Shown: positions 1-5,205 of the stretch, one piece after another
Layout: each line of letters opens with the position of its first letter
Numbering within the stretch: position 1 is the stretch's first letter
From: Acidimicrobiia bacterium
GTDB lineage: Bacteria > Actinomycetota > Acidimicrobiia > Spongiisociales > ZC4RG35
NCBI GenBank assembly: GCA_030623125.1
Contig: JAUXMQ010000110.1
Location: 1-5,205 of the forward strand
DNA length: 5,205 nucleotides
Direction: 5' to 3'
Made by a program: the position numbers and the translations under genes
The notes under the pieces: model-generated
Database searches by the model: none
Told to the model about the DNA's origin: nothing
The model's input: the letters and a program-made list of their open reading frames with translations, nothing else

Positions 1-650
1 CATTTCGCTGTGTTCGGCTTGGGCCACCAGAGTTGGGCAGGTGACCTTGCGACGCAGCTCGTTCTCTTCGTCCTCGGTGAGGTGCGACTCCCAGGTATTA
101 GAGGGGTCGGTGGTGCGTGGCCTACGCAAACGCCCAGAATCGTCTCGGACCAGCATGGCTGTCGACGCTTCGACCACATCGGCGTCTGCCCGGGGAAACG
201 AGGTCAGGAATGTGTTGACGAAGTCCTCATTTGATGCGAAGCCGTCATCGGGATATAGCTGAGCGACCAGGGTCCAGAAGTGTTTCCACTCCGGGGAGTA
301 GACGATGTCGGCGTACCAGGCGTCGAGCAGAATCAGGTGTTTCACCCGGTCCGGGTGTAGACCTGCAAACCTGCCGCCACCGCTCCTCCCATGGAGTGGC
401 CGACAAGGTCGAACGACGCCAAACCGAGGGCATCAGCGAATCCTTCGACGTCTTCGACCCACCGCAGCCAGGCGTAATCATTTGCCCATTCAGTTTCGCC
501 ATGACCTCTTTGATCGAGTGCCAACACACGATGATCGTCAGACAGTTGTTCAGCGATGCGGTCATAAGCCCGACCGGAAAGGGAGGCCGCATGCAGCAAG
601 ATGATCGGCGACGCCGAAGGCTGTCCATCGGCAGCCCAGACCCGTGGAGT
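1..650 (-). pseudogene. Alpha/beta-hydrolase fold protein, 5'-truncated, frameshifted and cut by the window edge
   Basis: Minus-strand remnant of an alpha/beta hydrolase; substrate unknown. Reading from about 640, the frame gives VWAADGQPSASPIILLHAAS (strand leading to the oxyanion region), then LALDQRGHGETEW, then the nucleophile elbow FDLVGHSMGGA with the putative catalytic Ser in GHSMGG (bases about 385-400). This frame hits a stop at 342-344. From base 360 the next frame continues the fold perfectly: LHPDRVKHLILLDAWYADIV, then an open frame to base 1 ending in KVTCPTLVAQAEHSEM, the usual strand before the catalytic acid. One missing base near 361-363 therefore explains the break. Upstream of VWAADG there is an in-frame TGA (651-653) and no ATG; the first usable start, TTG at 599, would delete the first strand. 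The C-terminal His region lies outside the window. The fold assignment is secure. Whether the frameshift is biological or a sequencing error is open, but the missing 5' end makes a pseudogene likely. Confidence 0.8.
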
Positions 651-660
651 TCACACGGCA
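640..660. other. Rearrangement breakpoint between two gene remnants
   Basis: Recognisable hydrolase homology on the minus strand ends at about 640. Recognisable HNH-endonuclease homology on the plus strand starts at about 655. Both genes have lost their 5' ends here and point away from each other, with no promoter or intergenic DNA between them. That is the expected result of a deletion, inversion or illegitimate join. No terminal inverted repeat or target-site duplication is visible, so no specific mobile element can be named. An assembly chimera would look the same. Confidence 0.6.
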
Positions 661-894
661 TATCCGACCTGTGTCTTCCCCGGATGTCCCATGCCCGCTA
701 CCGACTGCGATCTCGACCACAGAGAGGCCTGGGCGGATGGAGGACCCACCACAGAGGAGAACCTCGCCCCGCTATGTCGTCATGACCACATAGTCAGACA
801 CAACGGCTGGAAACTCGAGCGTCTCCCCGATGGCGCCCACCGCTGGACCAGCCGACTCGGTCATATCTACATCACCGACGGTAAACCCCCATAA
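655..894 (+). pseudogene. C-terminal HNH domain of a 13E12/DUF222-type endonuclease, 5'-truncated
   Basis: About 80 residues match the C-terminal HNH nuclease module of the actinobacterial 13E12 repeat (DUF222-HNH) family. The order seen is TAYPTCVFPGC, then CDLDHREAWADGGPT, NLAPLCRHDHIVRH, and the terminal GW-LERLPDG-HRWTSRLGHIY block, with TAA at 892-894. The HNH residues are visible: the DH pair (bases about 715-720), the Asn of NLAPLC, and the His residues of CRHDHIVRH. The four-ligand Cys/His zinc site (CxxxxC and CRHDH) is intact. The N-terminal DUF222 region, several hundred residues in full members, is absent. The frame does extend back to an ATG at 601, but that stretch is antisense to the hydrolase remnant and shows no family resemblance. 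The family is multicopy in actinobacteria and often occurs as degraded copies. The domain call is strong; expression of the fragment is unlikely. Confidence 0.85.
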
Positions 895-933
895 CGCCAA
901 GGATGATGGCGAGTCGTCGGATGTCGCATTTCT

Positions 934-956
934 GTGGCATACTTATGGCATGCCAC
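934..956 (+). promoter_or_regulatory. Candidate promoter and autoregulatory operator of the toxin-antitoxin operon
   Basis: A perfect 10-bp palindrome, TGGCATGCCA, spans 946-955 and contains the antitoxin ATG (950-952). A further TGGCAT half-site lies at 935-940, exactly 11 bp (about one helical turn) upstream. Together they also read as a 7-bp inverted repeat, GTGGCAT (934-940) and ATGCCAC (950-956). A weak -10-like hexamer, CATACT (938-943), ends six bases before the ATG, which is the spacing for a leaderless transcript starting at A950. No convincing -35 box and no Shine-Dalgarno sequence are seen. Ribbon-helix-helix antitoxins typically bind repeated short palindromic sites over their own promoter, so this is the natural operator. 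The repeats are seen directly; the role is inferred. Confidence 0.55.
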
Positions 957-1186
957 GGGTGAGGATTAGCACAACAGTGGATGAAGCACTGCTCAGTAAC
1001 GCAAGACGGCTCCGTTCGGAGCTAAAAGACGCCGCGCTCCTCGACGAAGCGCTCGGAGCGCTGCTCTCCAGGTATCGGGCTGGTGAGATCGACGCCGCCT
1101 ATCGCGCCTACAACGAGCACCCTATTGATGAGCCGGATGAGTGGGGTGACTTGAAATCATTCCGGGAAGCCGCGTCATCGTCATGA
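950..1186 (+). CDS. Type II toxin-antitoxin antitoxin, ribbon-helix-helix type (MazE-like partner)
   Basis: A 78-aa acidic protein whose expected job is to bind and neutralise the MazF toxin encoded immediately downstream and, with it, repress the shared promoter. Residues 1-43 (start MPRVRISTTVDEALL, then ARRLR and an ALLDEALGALLSRYR helix) have the short strand plus two helices of a ribbon-helix-helix DNA-binding domain. Residues 44-78, rich in acidic residues and containing HPIDEPDEWGDL, look like the toxin-wrapping tail common in actinobacterial antitoxins of this kind. ATG at 950 is chosen because the conserved domain begins there. Earlier in-frame starts would run back through the HNH remnant and add unrelated residues. 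There is no Shine-Dalgarno sequence; translation is probably leaderless. The stop overlaps the toxin start by 4 bases (ATGA, 1183-1186). Assignment of the pair is firm; the exact antitoxin subfamily is less certain. Confidence 0.85.
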   Translation: MPRVRISTTVDEALLSNARRLRSELKDAALLDEALGALLSRYRAGEIDAAYRAYNEHPIDEPDEWGDLKSFREAASSS

Positions 1187-1524
1187 GCAATGTGCCATCT
1201 CGCGGTGAAGTGTGGTGGTGCGACCTGCCCGAAGTCTCTCGTCGACCCGTGGTGGTCCTAACCCGCGACATTGCGATCCCTCGACTGCGACGCAGCCTGG
1301 TCGCACCGTGCACGACCAACATTCGGAACCTTCCCAGCGAGGTGGTGCTCGAACCAGGCGATGACCCGGTCCCACGAACATCAGCGGTGAATCTGGACTC
1401 GATGGAAAGTGTCTCGATCGGTGCCCTCACCGAGCGGCTCGGGCGTCTCAGCGACGAGCGGATGCGTCAAGTCTGCTCGGCTCTCTCCGTTGCCGTCGAC
1501 TGCCTACCTGAACCGCCGAGGTGA
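1183..1524 (+). CDS. mazF: MazF/PemK-family endoribonuclease toxin
   Basis: A 113-aa protein of normal MazF length. MazF toxins cleave single-stranded RNA at short specific sequences, arresting translation when the antitoxin is lost. Visible landmarks are the N-terminal strand RGEVWWCDLP (7-16), RRPVVVLTRD (20-29) with the Arg of the active-site region, and VAPCTTNIRNLPSEVVL (40-56) with the conserved Thr residues of the catalytic strand. The dimer-interface/core segment AVNLDSMESVSIGAL (68-82) is followed by TERLGRLS. Nothing is truncated, so an active toxin is expected. The start is ATG 1183, overlapping the antitoxin stop by 4 bases with no separate Shine-Dalgarno sequence, which implies translational coupling. 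GTG at 1192 is a possible but less likely alternative. Its own stop overlaps the following methyltransferase start by 4 bases. The cleavage sequence cannot be read from the gene. Confidence 0.92.
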   Translation: MSNVPSRGEVWWCDLPEVSRRPVVVLTRDIAIPRLRRSLVAPCTTNIRNLPSEVVLEPGDDPVPRTSAVNLDSMESVSIGALTERLGRLSDERMRQVCSALSVAVDCLPEPPR

Positions 1525-2282
1525 CGCCGACCGATTCGGCATCGGCACTATTTGATCAGGAGGGCTGGTGGGATCCGGAGAGTTTCCTACATGGGCTTCA
1601 CACTCTGCTCGACCCGGTCCGTGGGCCCTATGTGACTACTGCCCTCGAGAAGGCTGGAGTCGATTCCCGATCGCGAGTCCTCGACGTCGGATCGGGTGGA
1701 GGATTCCTGGCGGCGACCCTGTCGGATGCCGGATACGACGTGATCGGAATCGACCCGTCGATGGCCTCTATCCGGGAAGCCAAAGACCATGTCCGATCCA
1801 CATTCGTTGCCGCCGCAGGAGAGAGTCTTCCGTTCTCCGATAGCAGCGTCGACGCCGTGACCTGCTCAGAAGTGCTCGAGCACGTCGAAGACCCCGAAGT
1901 GGTGGTTGCCGAGATCAGCCGGGTGCTTCGCCCCGGTGGCCTTCTCGTGTTCTCCATGCCCAACCGCACGGTGTTGAGCCGTCTGGTTCTGATCGATCTT
2001 GCCCAACGATTCTGGCCCACACGGGTCCTCCCTTCCGAGCTCCACGACTGGACTCGATTCATTCGCCCGACAGAGTTCCGCGAACTCGCGCAACGTCACA
2101 GACTGGTCGTCGGCGACGTCCATGGCGTGGCGATTCGGCTACGTCATCTCCCTGCCGCCGTTGCGGCTCTCGTCGCGCTGCGAACCAGCCAAATCACCTA
2201 TGCCGAGGCGGGCTCGCGAGTCCATCTCCGCTTGTCGCGACCGACCTCGATTGCCTACATCGGCGTGGCGACAAGGACCTGA
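1521..2282 (+). CDS. UbiG-like class I SAM-dependent methyltransferase
   Basis: A 253-aa Rossmann-fold methyltransferase, probably cytosolic or membrane-peripheral. SAM-binding motif I is RVLDVGSGGGFLA (52-64), the acidic loop after strand 2 is GIDPS (76-80), and motifs II/III are LPFSDSSVDAVTCSEVLEHV (103-122) and RVLRPGGLLVFSMPNRT (134-150). The N-terminal FDQEGWWDPESFLHGLHTLL with PVRGPY (11-37) and the later HDWTRFIRPTEF (175-186) follow the layout of UbiG/COQ3 O-methyltransferases of quinone synthesis. Ubiquinone is not expected in actinobacteria, so the substrate is unknown. The start is GTG 1521, which overlaps the mazF stop (GTGA) and directly precedes the conserved region; the first internal Met is residue 81. 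The 4-base overlap puts it in one transcription unit with the toxin-antitoxin pair. The methyltransferase fold is certain, the UbiG relationship likely, and the biological role open. Confidence 0.88.
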   Translation: MTPTDSASALFDQEGWWDPESFLHGLHTLLDPVRGPYVTTALEKAGVDSRSRVLDVGSGGGFLAATLSDAGYDVIGIDPSMASIREAKDHVRSTFVAAAGESLPFSDSSVDAVTCSEVLEHVEDPEVVVAEISRVLRPGGLLVFSMPNRTVLSRLVLIDLAQRFWPTRVLPSELHDWTRFIRPTEFRELAQRHRLVVGDVHGVAIRLRHLPAAVAALVALRTSQITYAEAGSRVHLRLSRPTSIAYIGVATRT

Positions 2283-2345
2283 TCGACAGGTAGTGTCGGA
2301 GACTGCTGCTTCGTGGTAGCGCACTCGACTAGGAGATGAGAGACA
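2283..2345 (+). other. Short leader between the methyltransferase and fhs
   Basis: These 63 bp hold the fhs ribosome binding site and a weak hairpin at 2305-2320 (GCTGCT, loop TCGT, GGTAGC, with G-U pairs). There is no U-run after the hairpin, so it is not a standard terminator. The stretch is too short for a folate or other metabolite riboswitch. TANNNT-like hexamers occur (for example 2291-2296) without a matching -35 box. Whether fhs has its own promoter or is read through from upstream cannot be settled here. Confidence 0.35.
2331..2335 (+). promoter_or_regulatory. Shine-Dalgarno sequence for the TTG start of fhs
   Basis: AGGAG lies 10 bases before TTG 2346. The ATG at 2336 that also follows it is out of frame with fhs and reaches a stop after six codons. 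The next in-frame start candidate, GTG 2361, has no such motif at useful spacing. The site therefore favours TTG as the true start. Confidence 0.6.
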
Positions 2346-4115
2346 TTGAGTTCTGACCCGGTGTTCCCCAGTGATCTGGAGATCGCTCGCACCGCCAACG
2401 TGAAGCCCGTCAGGGAGATCGCCCTCGAAGTCGGTCTCGAGGAGAGCGACATCATTCCCTACGGAGACACGAAAGCGAAGATCCATCTCGACGCCCTGCG
2501 AAGGATCGGGTCCAGCCCGAAGGGCAAGTACATCGACGTGACCGCGATCACACCAACGCCCCTCGGCGAGGGCAAGACCACCACCGCGATTGGTCTGGTA
2601 CAAGGGTTGGGGATTCTCGGACATCGCTCGATTGCATGCATCCGACAGCCCAGCATGGGCCCCACTTTCGGTATCAAGGGCGGGGCCGCGGGAGGTGGCT
2701 ACAGCCAGGTCGTCCCGATGGACGAGTTCAATCTCCATCTCACCGGTGACATGCATGCCATCACGGTGGCGCACAATCTGGTGGCGGCGGCCATCGATGC
2801 CCGCTGGTATCACGAGGGCCGGCTCACCGATGAGCGACTGGCAGAGTTGGGGCTGAAACGACTCGCAATTGACCCGGACAAGATCAGCTGGCGCAGGGTG
2901 GTGGATGTGAACGATCGGGCGCTTCGCAACATCGTGCTCGGCCTGGGCGGATCAGCTGATGGGCGACCACGAGAGAGTGGCTACGACATCACCGCCACCA
3001 GCGAGCTGATGGCAATTCTCGCCCTGGTGGACGGTGCCGACTACGCCTCCGCCTTGAAGAACCTCCGGGATCGGTGTGGGCGGGTGGTCATCGGCTCGGC
3101 CAAGGACGGGACGCCGATAACCCTCGAGGACCTTGGAGTCGCAGGTGCGGTCGCCGTGCTTATGCGGGAGACCTTGCATCCCACTCTGATGCAGACACTG
3201 GAAGGCCAGGCTGCCTTTGTCCACGCCGGACCCTTCGCCAACATCGCCCACGGCAACTCGTCGATCCTTGCCGACCGGATGGCCCTTCATCTCGGTGACT
3301 ATGTAGTCACGGAGTCCGGTTTCGGCGCCGACATGGGCATGGAGAAGTTCTTCGACATCAAATGTCGGGTATCGGGGCTGAAGCCGGACTGTGTCGTCAT
3401 GGTGGCGACGGTCAGGGCGCTGAAGACCCACGGCGGCGGTCCAAAGGTCGTTGCCGGTCGGCCCCTCGATCCTGCCTACACCGAGGAGAACCTCCCACTG
3501 CTGCGGGCGGGCATGGCCAATCTGAGTTCTCACATTGCATCAGCCCGGAGCTTCGGTGTGCCCGTCGTAGTGGCCATCAACAAGTTCCCCACCGATTCGA
3601 AACACGAGCACGATCTCATCAGGGAAATCTCGCTGGCGGCCGGAGCGACGGCGGCGGTGACAACCGACCACCATGCCAAGGGTGGTGACGGTGCTCTCGA
3701 GTTGGCTGAAGCCGTGGTCGAGGCGTGCGACCAACCAAGCGATTTCAGCTACCTGTATCCGCTGGATCAACCCATCAAGACCAAGATCGAAGCCATCGCC
3801 AAGAGCGTCTACGGGGCCGCCGAGGTCGAGTACTCGACCAAAGCCGAAAGACAGATCGCCGACTTCGAGAAGGCAGGATTCGGATACCTGCCGATCTGCA
3901 TGGCGAAAACCCATCTGTCGATCAGCCACGATCCCACGCTGAAGGGCGCACCGACGGGATTCACGATTCCGGTCAGGGAAGTTAGGGCCTCAGTCGGCGC
4001 CGGATTCATCTATCCCCTTCTCGGAGAGATGAGAACCATGCCCGGTCTCGGCGCCAAGCCCGCCTACATGCAGGTGGACATCGACAAGGAAGGCGACGTC
4101 GTCGGTTTGTTTTGA
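2346..4115 (+). CDS. fhs: Formate-tetrahydrofolate ligase (10-formyl-THF synthetase)
   Basis: Complete 589-aa cytosolic enzyme that uses ATP to join formate to tetrahydrofolate, giving 10-formyl-THF for purine synthesis, initiator-tRNA formylation and other one-carbon reactions. It begins with the typical SDLEIARTANVKPVREIA. The P-loop TPLGEGKTTT is at 71-80. The first family signature, GIKGGAAGGGYSQV, is at 109-122, and EFNLHLTGDMHAI follows. ETLHPTLMQTLEGQAAFVHA (275-294) and PFANIAHGNSS (296-306) precede the second signature VATVRALKTHGGGP (353-366). The C-terminal half has INKFPTD (411-417), PTGFTIPVREVRASVGAGF (536-554) and a closing MRTMPGLGAKPA. All core motifs are present and no residue looks lost. 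At 589 aa it is somewhat longer than the roughly 556-560 aa of many bacterial enzymes. TTG 2346 is chosen from the Shine-Dalgarno sequence at 2331. It stands 63 bp after the methyltransferase; the link to that operon is positional only. Confidence 0.98.
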   Translation: MSSDPVFPSDLEIARTANVKPVREIALEVGLEESDIIPYGDTKAKIHLDALRRIGSSPKGKYIDVTAITPTPLGEGKTTTAIGLVQGLGILGHRSIACIRQPSMGPTFGIKGGAAGGGYSQVVPMDEFNLHLTGDMHAITVAHNLVAAAIDARWYHEGRLTDERLAELGLKRLAIDPDKISWRRVVDVNDRALRNIVLGLGGSADGRPRESGYDITATSELMAILALVDGADYASALKNLRDRCGRVVIGSAKDGTPITLEDLGVAGAVAVLMRETLHPTLMQTLEGQAAFVHAGPFANIAHGNSSILADRMALHLGDYVVTESGFGADMGMEKFFDIKCRVSGLKPDCVVMVATVRALKTHGGGPKVVAGRPLDPAYTEENLPLLRAGMANLSSHIASARSFGVPVVVAINKFPTDSKHEHDLIREISLAAGATAAVTTDHHAKGGDGALELAEAVVEACDQPSDFSYLYPLDQPIKTKIEAIAKSVYGAAEVEYSTKAERQIADFEKAGFGYLPICMAKTHLSISHDPTLKGAPTGFTIPVREVRASVGAGFIYPLLGEMRTMPGLGAKPAYMQVDIDKEGDVVGLF

Positions 4116-4116
4116 G

Positions 4117-4129
4117 TAGCTTGGCCCAA
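4117..4129 (+). promoter_or_regulatory. Possible -10 box for a leaderless lipoprotein transcript
   Basis: TAGCTT (4117-4122) has the TANNNT pattern of an actinobacterial -10 element and ends six bases before ATG 4129, so transcription could start at the A of the start codon. The intergenic gap is only 13 bp and has no Shine-Dalgarno motif. No clear -35 box is seen inside the end of fhs. The same geometry occurs before the antitoxin gene at 938-950. The evidence is suggestive only. Confidence 0.35.
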
Positions 4130-4683
4130 TGAGTTCACGATGGGTGAGCGTGATTGCGGTCACCCTCATTCTGGCGGCATGTGGTGGACCGGACACCGTC
4201 GACGAGCCCACCGCAACACCTGCCCCGACGGCTGCCGCCGCTGTCACCGCACCGCCGTCGACAGCCACGCAAAACGCAGTGCCCGCTCCTGAACTCGCCG
4301 GGACCAAATGGAACGTCACCAACTACGTCCTGGCTTCCGGAGCCTTCACCAATGTCTGGAAGACCGAGATCACGATCGCCTTCGCAGCAGACGGGACGGT
4401 CTCGGGGACAACCGGCTGTAATGACTACCAGGGAACCTGGGAGACCGAAGGCCCGTATGACGAGTTCGAATCAGGCGTGCCCGATGCCAACGACGGTCAG
4501 GTGATGAGGCTCAGCGGGCTCACCTGGACCGAGATCGCCTGTGACGACGAGGACATCATGGAGCAGGAGGAGGAGCACATCGTCATGCTCCAGCAGGCGG
4601 GGCGATGGGTGATCATTCGCGGAGACTTTCACCTCCGAAACTCCGACGGCCAATTCCTATTCGAGGCGGAGCCGCTCCCCTAG
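4129..4683 (+). CDS. META-domain (HslJ-like) lipoprotein
   Basis: A 184-aa secreted lipoprotein. Residues 1-18 form a lipoprotein signal: basic start MSSRW, hydrophobic VSVIAVTLI, and lipobox LAAC with the lipidated Cys18. A flexible linker rich in Pro, Ala and Thr follows (about 24-56), as is usual for surface-tethered domains. The folded part starts at LAGTKWNVTNY (about 56-66) and has the diagnostic META core DGTVSGTTGCNDYQGTW (about 92-108). It ends with the second half typical of the family: LTWTEIACDDEDIMEQEEEHIVML, then a Trp-Val-Ile strand and the closing GQFLFEAEP. HslJ in E. coli is linked to heat and novobiocin resistance, but most META proteins have no assigned activity, so no function is proposed. 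ATG 4129 is required for the signal peptide. It converges with fdhD, the two coding ends overlapping by 27 bp. Confidence 0.88.
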   Translation: MSSRWVSVIAVTLILAACGGPDTVDEPTATPAPTAAAAVTAPPSTATQNAVPAPELAGTKWNVTNYVLASGAFTNVWKTEITIAFAADGTVSGTTGCNDYQGTWETEGPYDEFESGVPDANDGQVMRLSGLTWTEIACDDEDIMEQEEEHIVMLQQAGRWVIIRGDFHLRNSDGQFLFEAEPLP

Positions 4684-5205
4684 GCCCCTGAGCCGTTCCT
4701 CACCGCAGTACACGGTGAACCCTCCGTCGCGGAGAAACCCGACCACGGTCATCCCGAACTCCTCACCCAGTTCGACCGCAAGACTGGATGCTGCCGAAAC
4801 ACCACACAGCAGCGAGATCCCGGCCACGGCCGCCTTCTGCACGATCTCAAATGACACACGCCCGGAGACGATCAGGCCCAGCGACGGGAGAGGCCAGTAT
4901 TCGCGGGCGAGATGGCCGACGACCTTGTCGACCGCATTGTGACGGCCCACGTCCTCGCGCACGGCCACGATCACACCGGAAGGGTCAAAAGCGGCAGCTG
5001 CATGAAGACCGCCGGTCGAGCGAAACGCAGTCTGACGCTCGAGAAGAAGCGGCGGCAGAGCGAGGATCTTTTCGACATCGACCACAGGGCCTGTAGGGGG
5101 TCGAGAACCCGTCACCCGGATCGCGTCTATCGACGCCTTCCCACAAACACCACACGACGATGTCGCATAGAAGTTGCGTTTGAACTGCTCAGGGTCAACC
5201 GAGAA
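4657..5205 (-). CDS. fdhD: FdhD, sulfur-transfer protein for formate dehydrogenase (C-terminal part; 5' end outside the window)
   Basis: FdhD takes sulfur from a cysteine desulfurase such as IscS and passes it to the molybdenum cofactor, a step needed for active molybdenum- or tungsten-dependent formate dehydrogenases. The minus-strand frame is open from the window edge (5205) to TAG at 4657-4659, giving the last 182 residues. In order: DPEQFKRNFYATSSCGVCGK (4-23), holding the CxxC sulfur-relay motif CGVC; FRSTGGLHAAA; VREDVGRHNAVDKVVG (82-97); SGRVSFEIVQKA (114-125); and the closing VSAASSLAVELGEEFGMTVV and GFLRDGGFTVYCGEE. These are the hallmark blocks of the family, and no lesion is seen. 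An internal GTG at 5115 is not the start, because the essential CxxC lies upstream of it. No formate dehydrogenase subunit is inside the window; one may lie to the right. Confidence 0.96.
   Translation of the reverse strand, partial: FSVDPEQFKRNFYATSSCGVCGKASIDAIRVTGSRPPTGPVVDVEKILALPPLLLERQTAFRSTGGLHAAAAFDPSGVIVAVREDVGRHNAVDKVVGHLAREYWPLPSLGLIVSGRVSFEIVQKAAVAGISLLCGVSAASSLAVELGEEFGMTVVGFLRDGGFTVYCGEERLRGLGERLRLE

Noticed and set aside
601..654. Using ATG 601 as the start of a short standalone HNH protein.
   Set aside because: The first 18 or so codons are antisense to the hydrolase remnant and unlike the family, and there is no Shine-Dalgarno sequence. A truncated copy is the simpler explanation, although expression cannot be excluded.
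231..785. A plus-strand open frame of 184 codons at the left end.
   Set aside because: It is antisense to the hydrolase remnant and then out of frame with the HNH domain. It is Arg/Ser-rich with no motif.
830..949. Extending the antitoxin gene upstream to the in-frame ATG at 830.
   Set aside because: The extension overlaps the HNH remnant in another frame and adds 40 residues unrelated to ribbon-helix-helix antitoxins. The domain starts cleanly at 950.
655..2282. The HNH remnant, TA pair and methyltransferase read as a restriction-modification system.
   Set aside because: The HNH piece is a truncated 13E12 copy, and the methyltransferase has UbiG-like rather than DNA-methyltransferase motifs: no DPPY/NPPY or Cys-type PCQ motif is seen.
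2305..2320. Small hairpin before fhs, considered as an attenuator or folate riboswitch.
   Set aside because: It depends on G-U pairs, lacks a U-run, and the 63-bp leader is too short and shows no riboswitch core.
2139..2813. A minus-strand open frame of 224 codons spanning the end of the methyltransferase and the start of fhs.
   Set aside because: It crosses two well-supported plus-strand genes, contains no family-like sequence, and is best explained as a codon-bias shadow.
2952..3533. A long minus-strand open frame of 193 codons inside fhs.
   Set aside because: It is antisense to the conserved core of fhs, shows no recognisable motif, and is the kind of shadow frame GC-rich coding DNA produces.
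4700..4718. Hairpin TCACCG, 7-base loop, CGGTGA just after the lipoprotein stop, considered as a terminator.
   Set aside because: The stem is only 6 bp with no following U-run, and it lies inside conserved fdhD coding sequence (VYCGEE). Chance is the better explanation.

Overview
The window looks like a piece of a GC-rich Actinomycetota chromosome, possibly an Acidimicrobiia-type lineage. This rests on GC-rich codon use, a 13E12/DUF222-type HNH endonuclease remnant, an actinobacterial-style antitoxin/MazF pair, and start codons placed as for leaderless transcripts. The lineage is an inference; no taxonomic marker gene is present.

Left part (1-894): gene debris. On the minus strand, bases 1 to about 650 hold an alpha/beta-hydrolase fold gene. 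It has lost its 5' end, carries a one-base frameshift just after the nucleophile elbow, and runs off the left edge. Back to back with it, on the plus strand, is the C-terminal HNH domain of a 13E12-family endonuclease with its N-terminal part missing. The two remnants meet within about 20 bp near 650, so this is a rearrangement breakpoint (or an assembly join).

Middle (934-2282): a compact plus-strand operon of three genes, each overlapping the next by 4 bases. They are a ribbon-helix-helix-type antitoxin, a MazF-family toxin and a UbiG-like SAM-dependent methyltransferase. A perfect 10-bp palindrome, with an extra half-site one helical turn upstream, covers the antitoxin start codon and a candidate -10 box. 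It is the obvious candidate operator for autoregulation.

Right part (2283-5205): fhs, a complete formate-tetrahydrofolate ligase of 589 aa with a TTG start and a Shine-Dalgarno sequence, is followed by a META-domain (HslJ-like) lipoprotein. Convergent to these on the minus strand is the C-terminal part of fdhD, the sulfur-transfer protein needed to activate formate dehydrogenase, running off the right edge. fhs consumes formate for one-carbon folate metabolism and FdhD serves enzymes that oxidise formate or reduce CO2, so this side has a loose formate theme.

No tRNA, rRNA, CRISPR array, intact insertion sequence or convincing intrinsic terminator was seen. The least ordinary parts are the toxin-antitoxin-methyltransferase cassette with its start-codon operator and the double-remnant breakpoint beside it. 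No wholly new system can be claimed from sequence alone.
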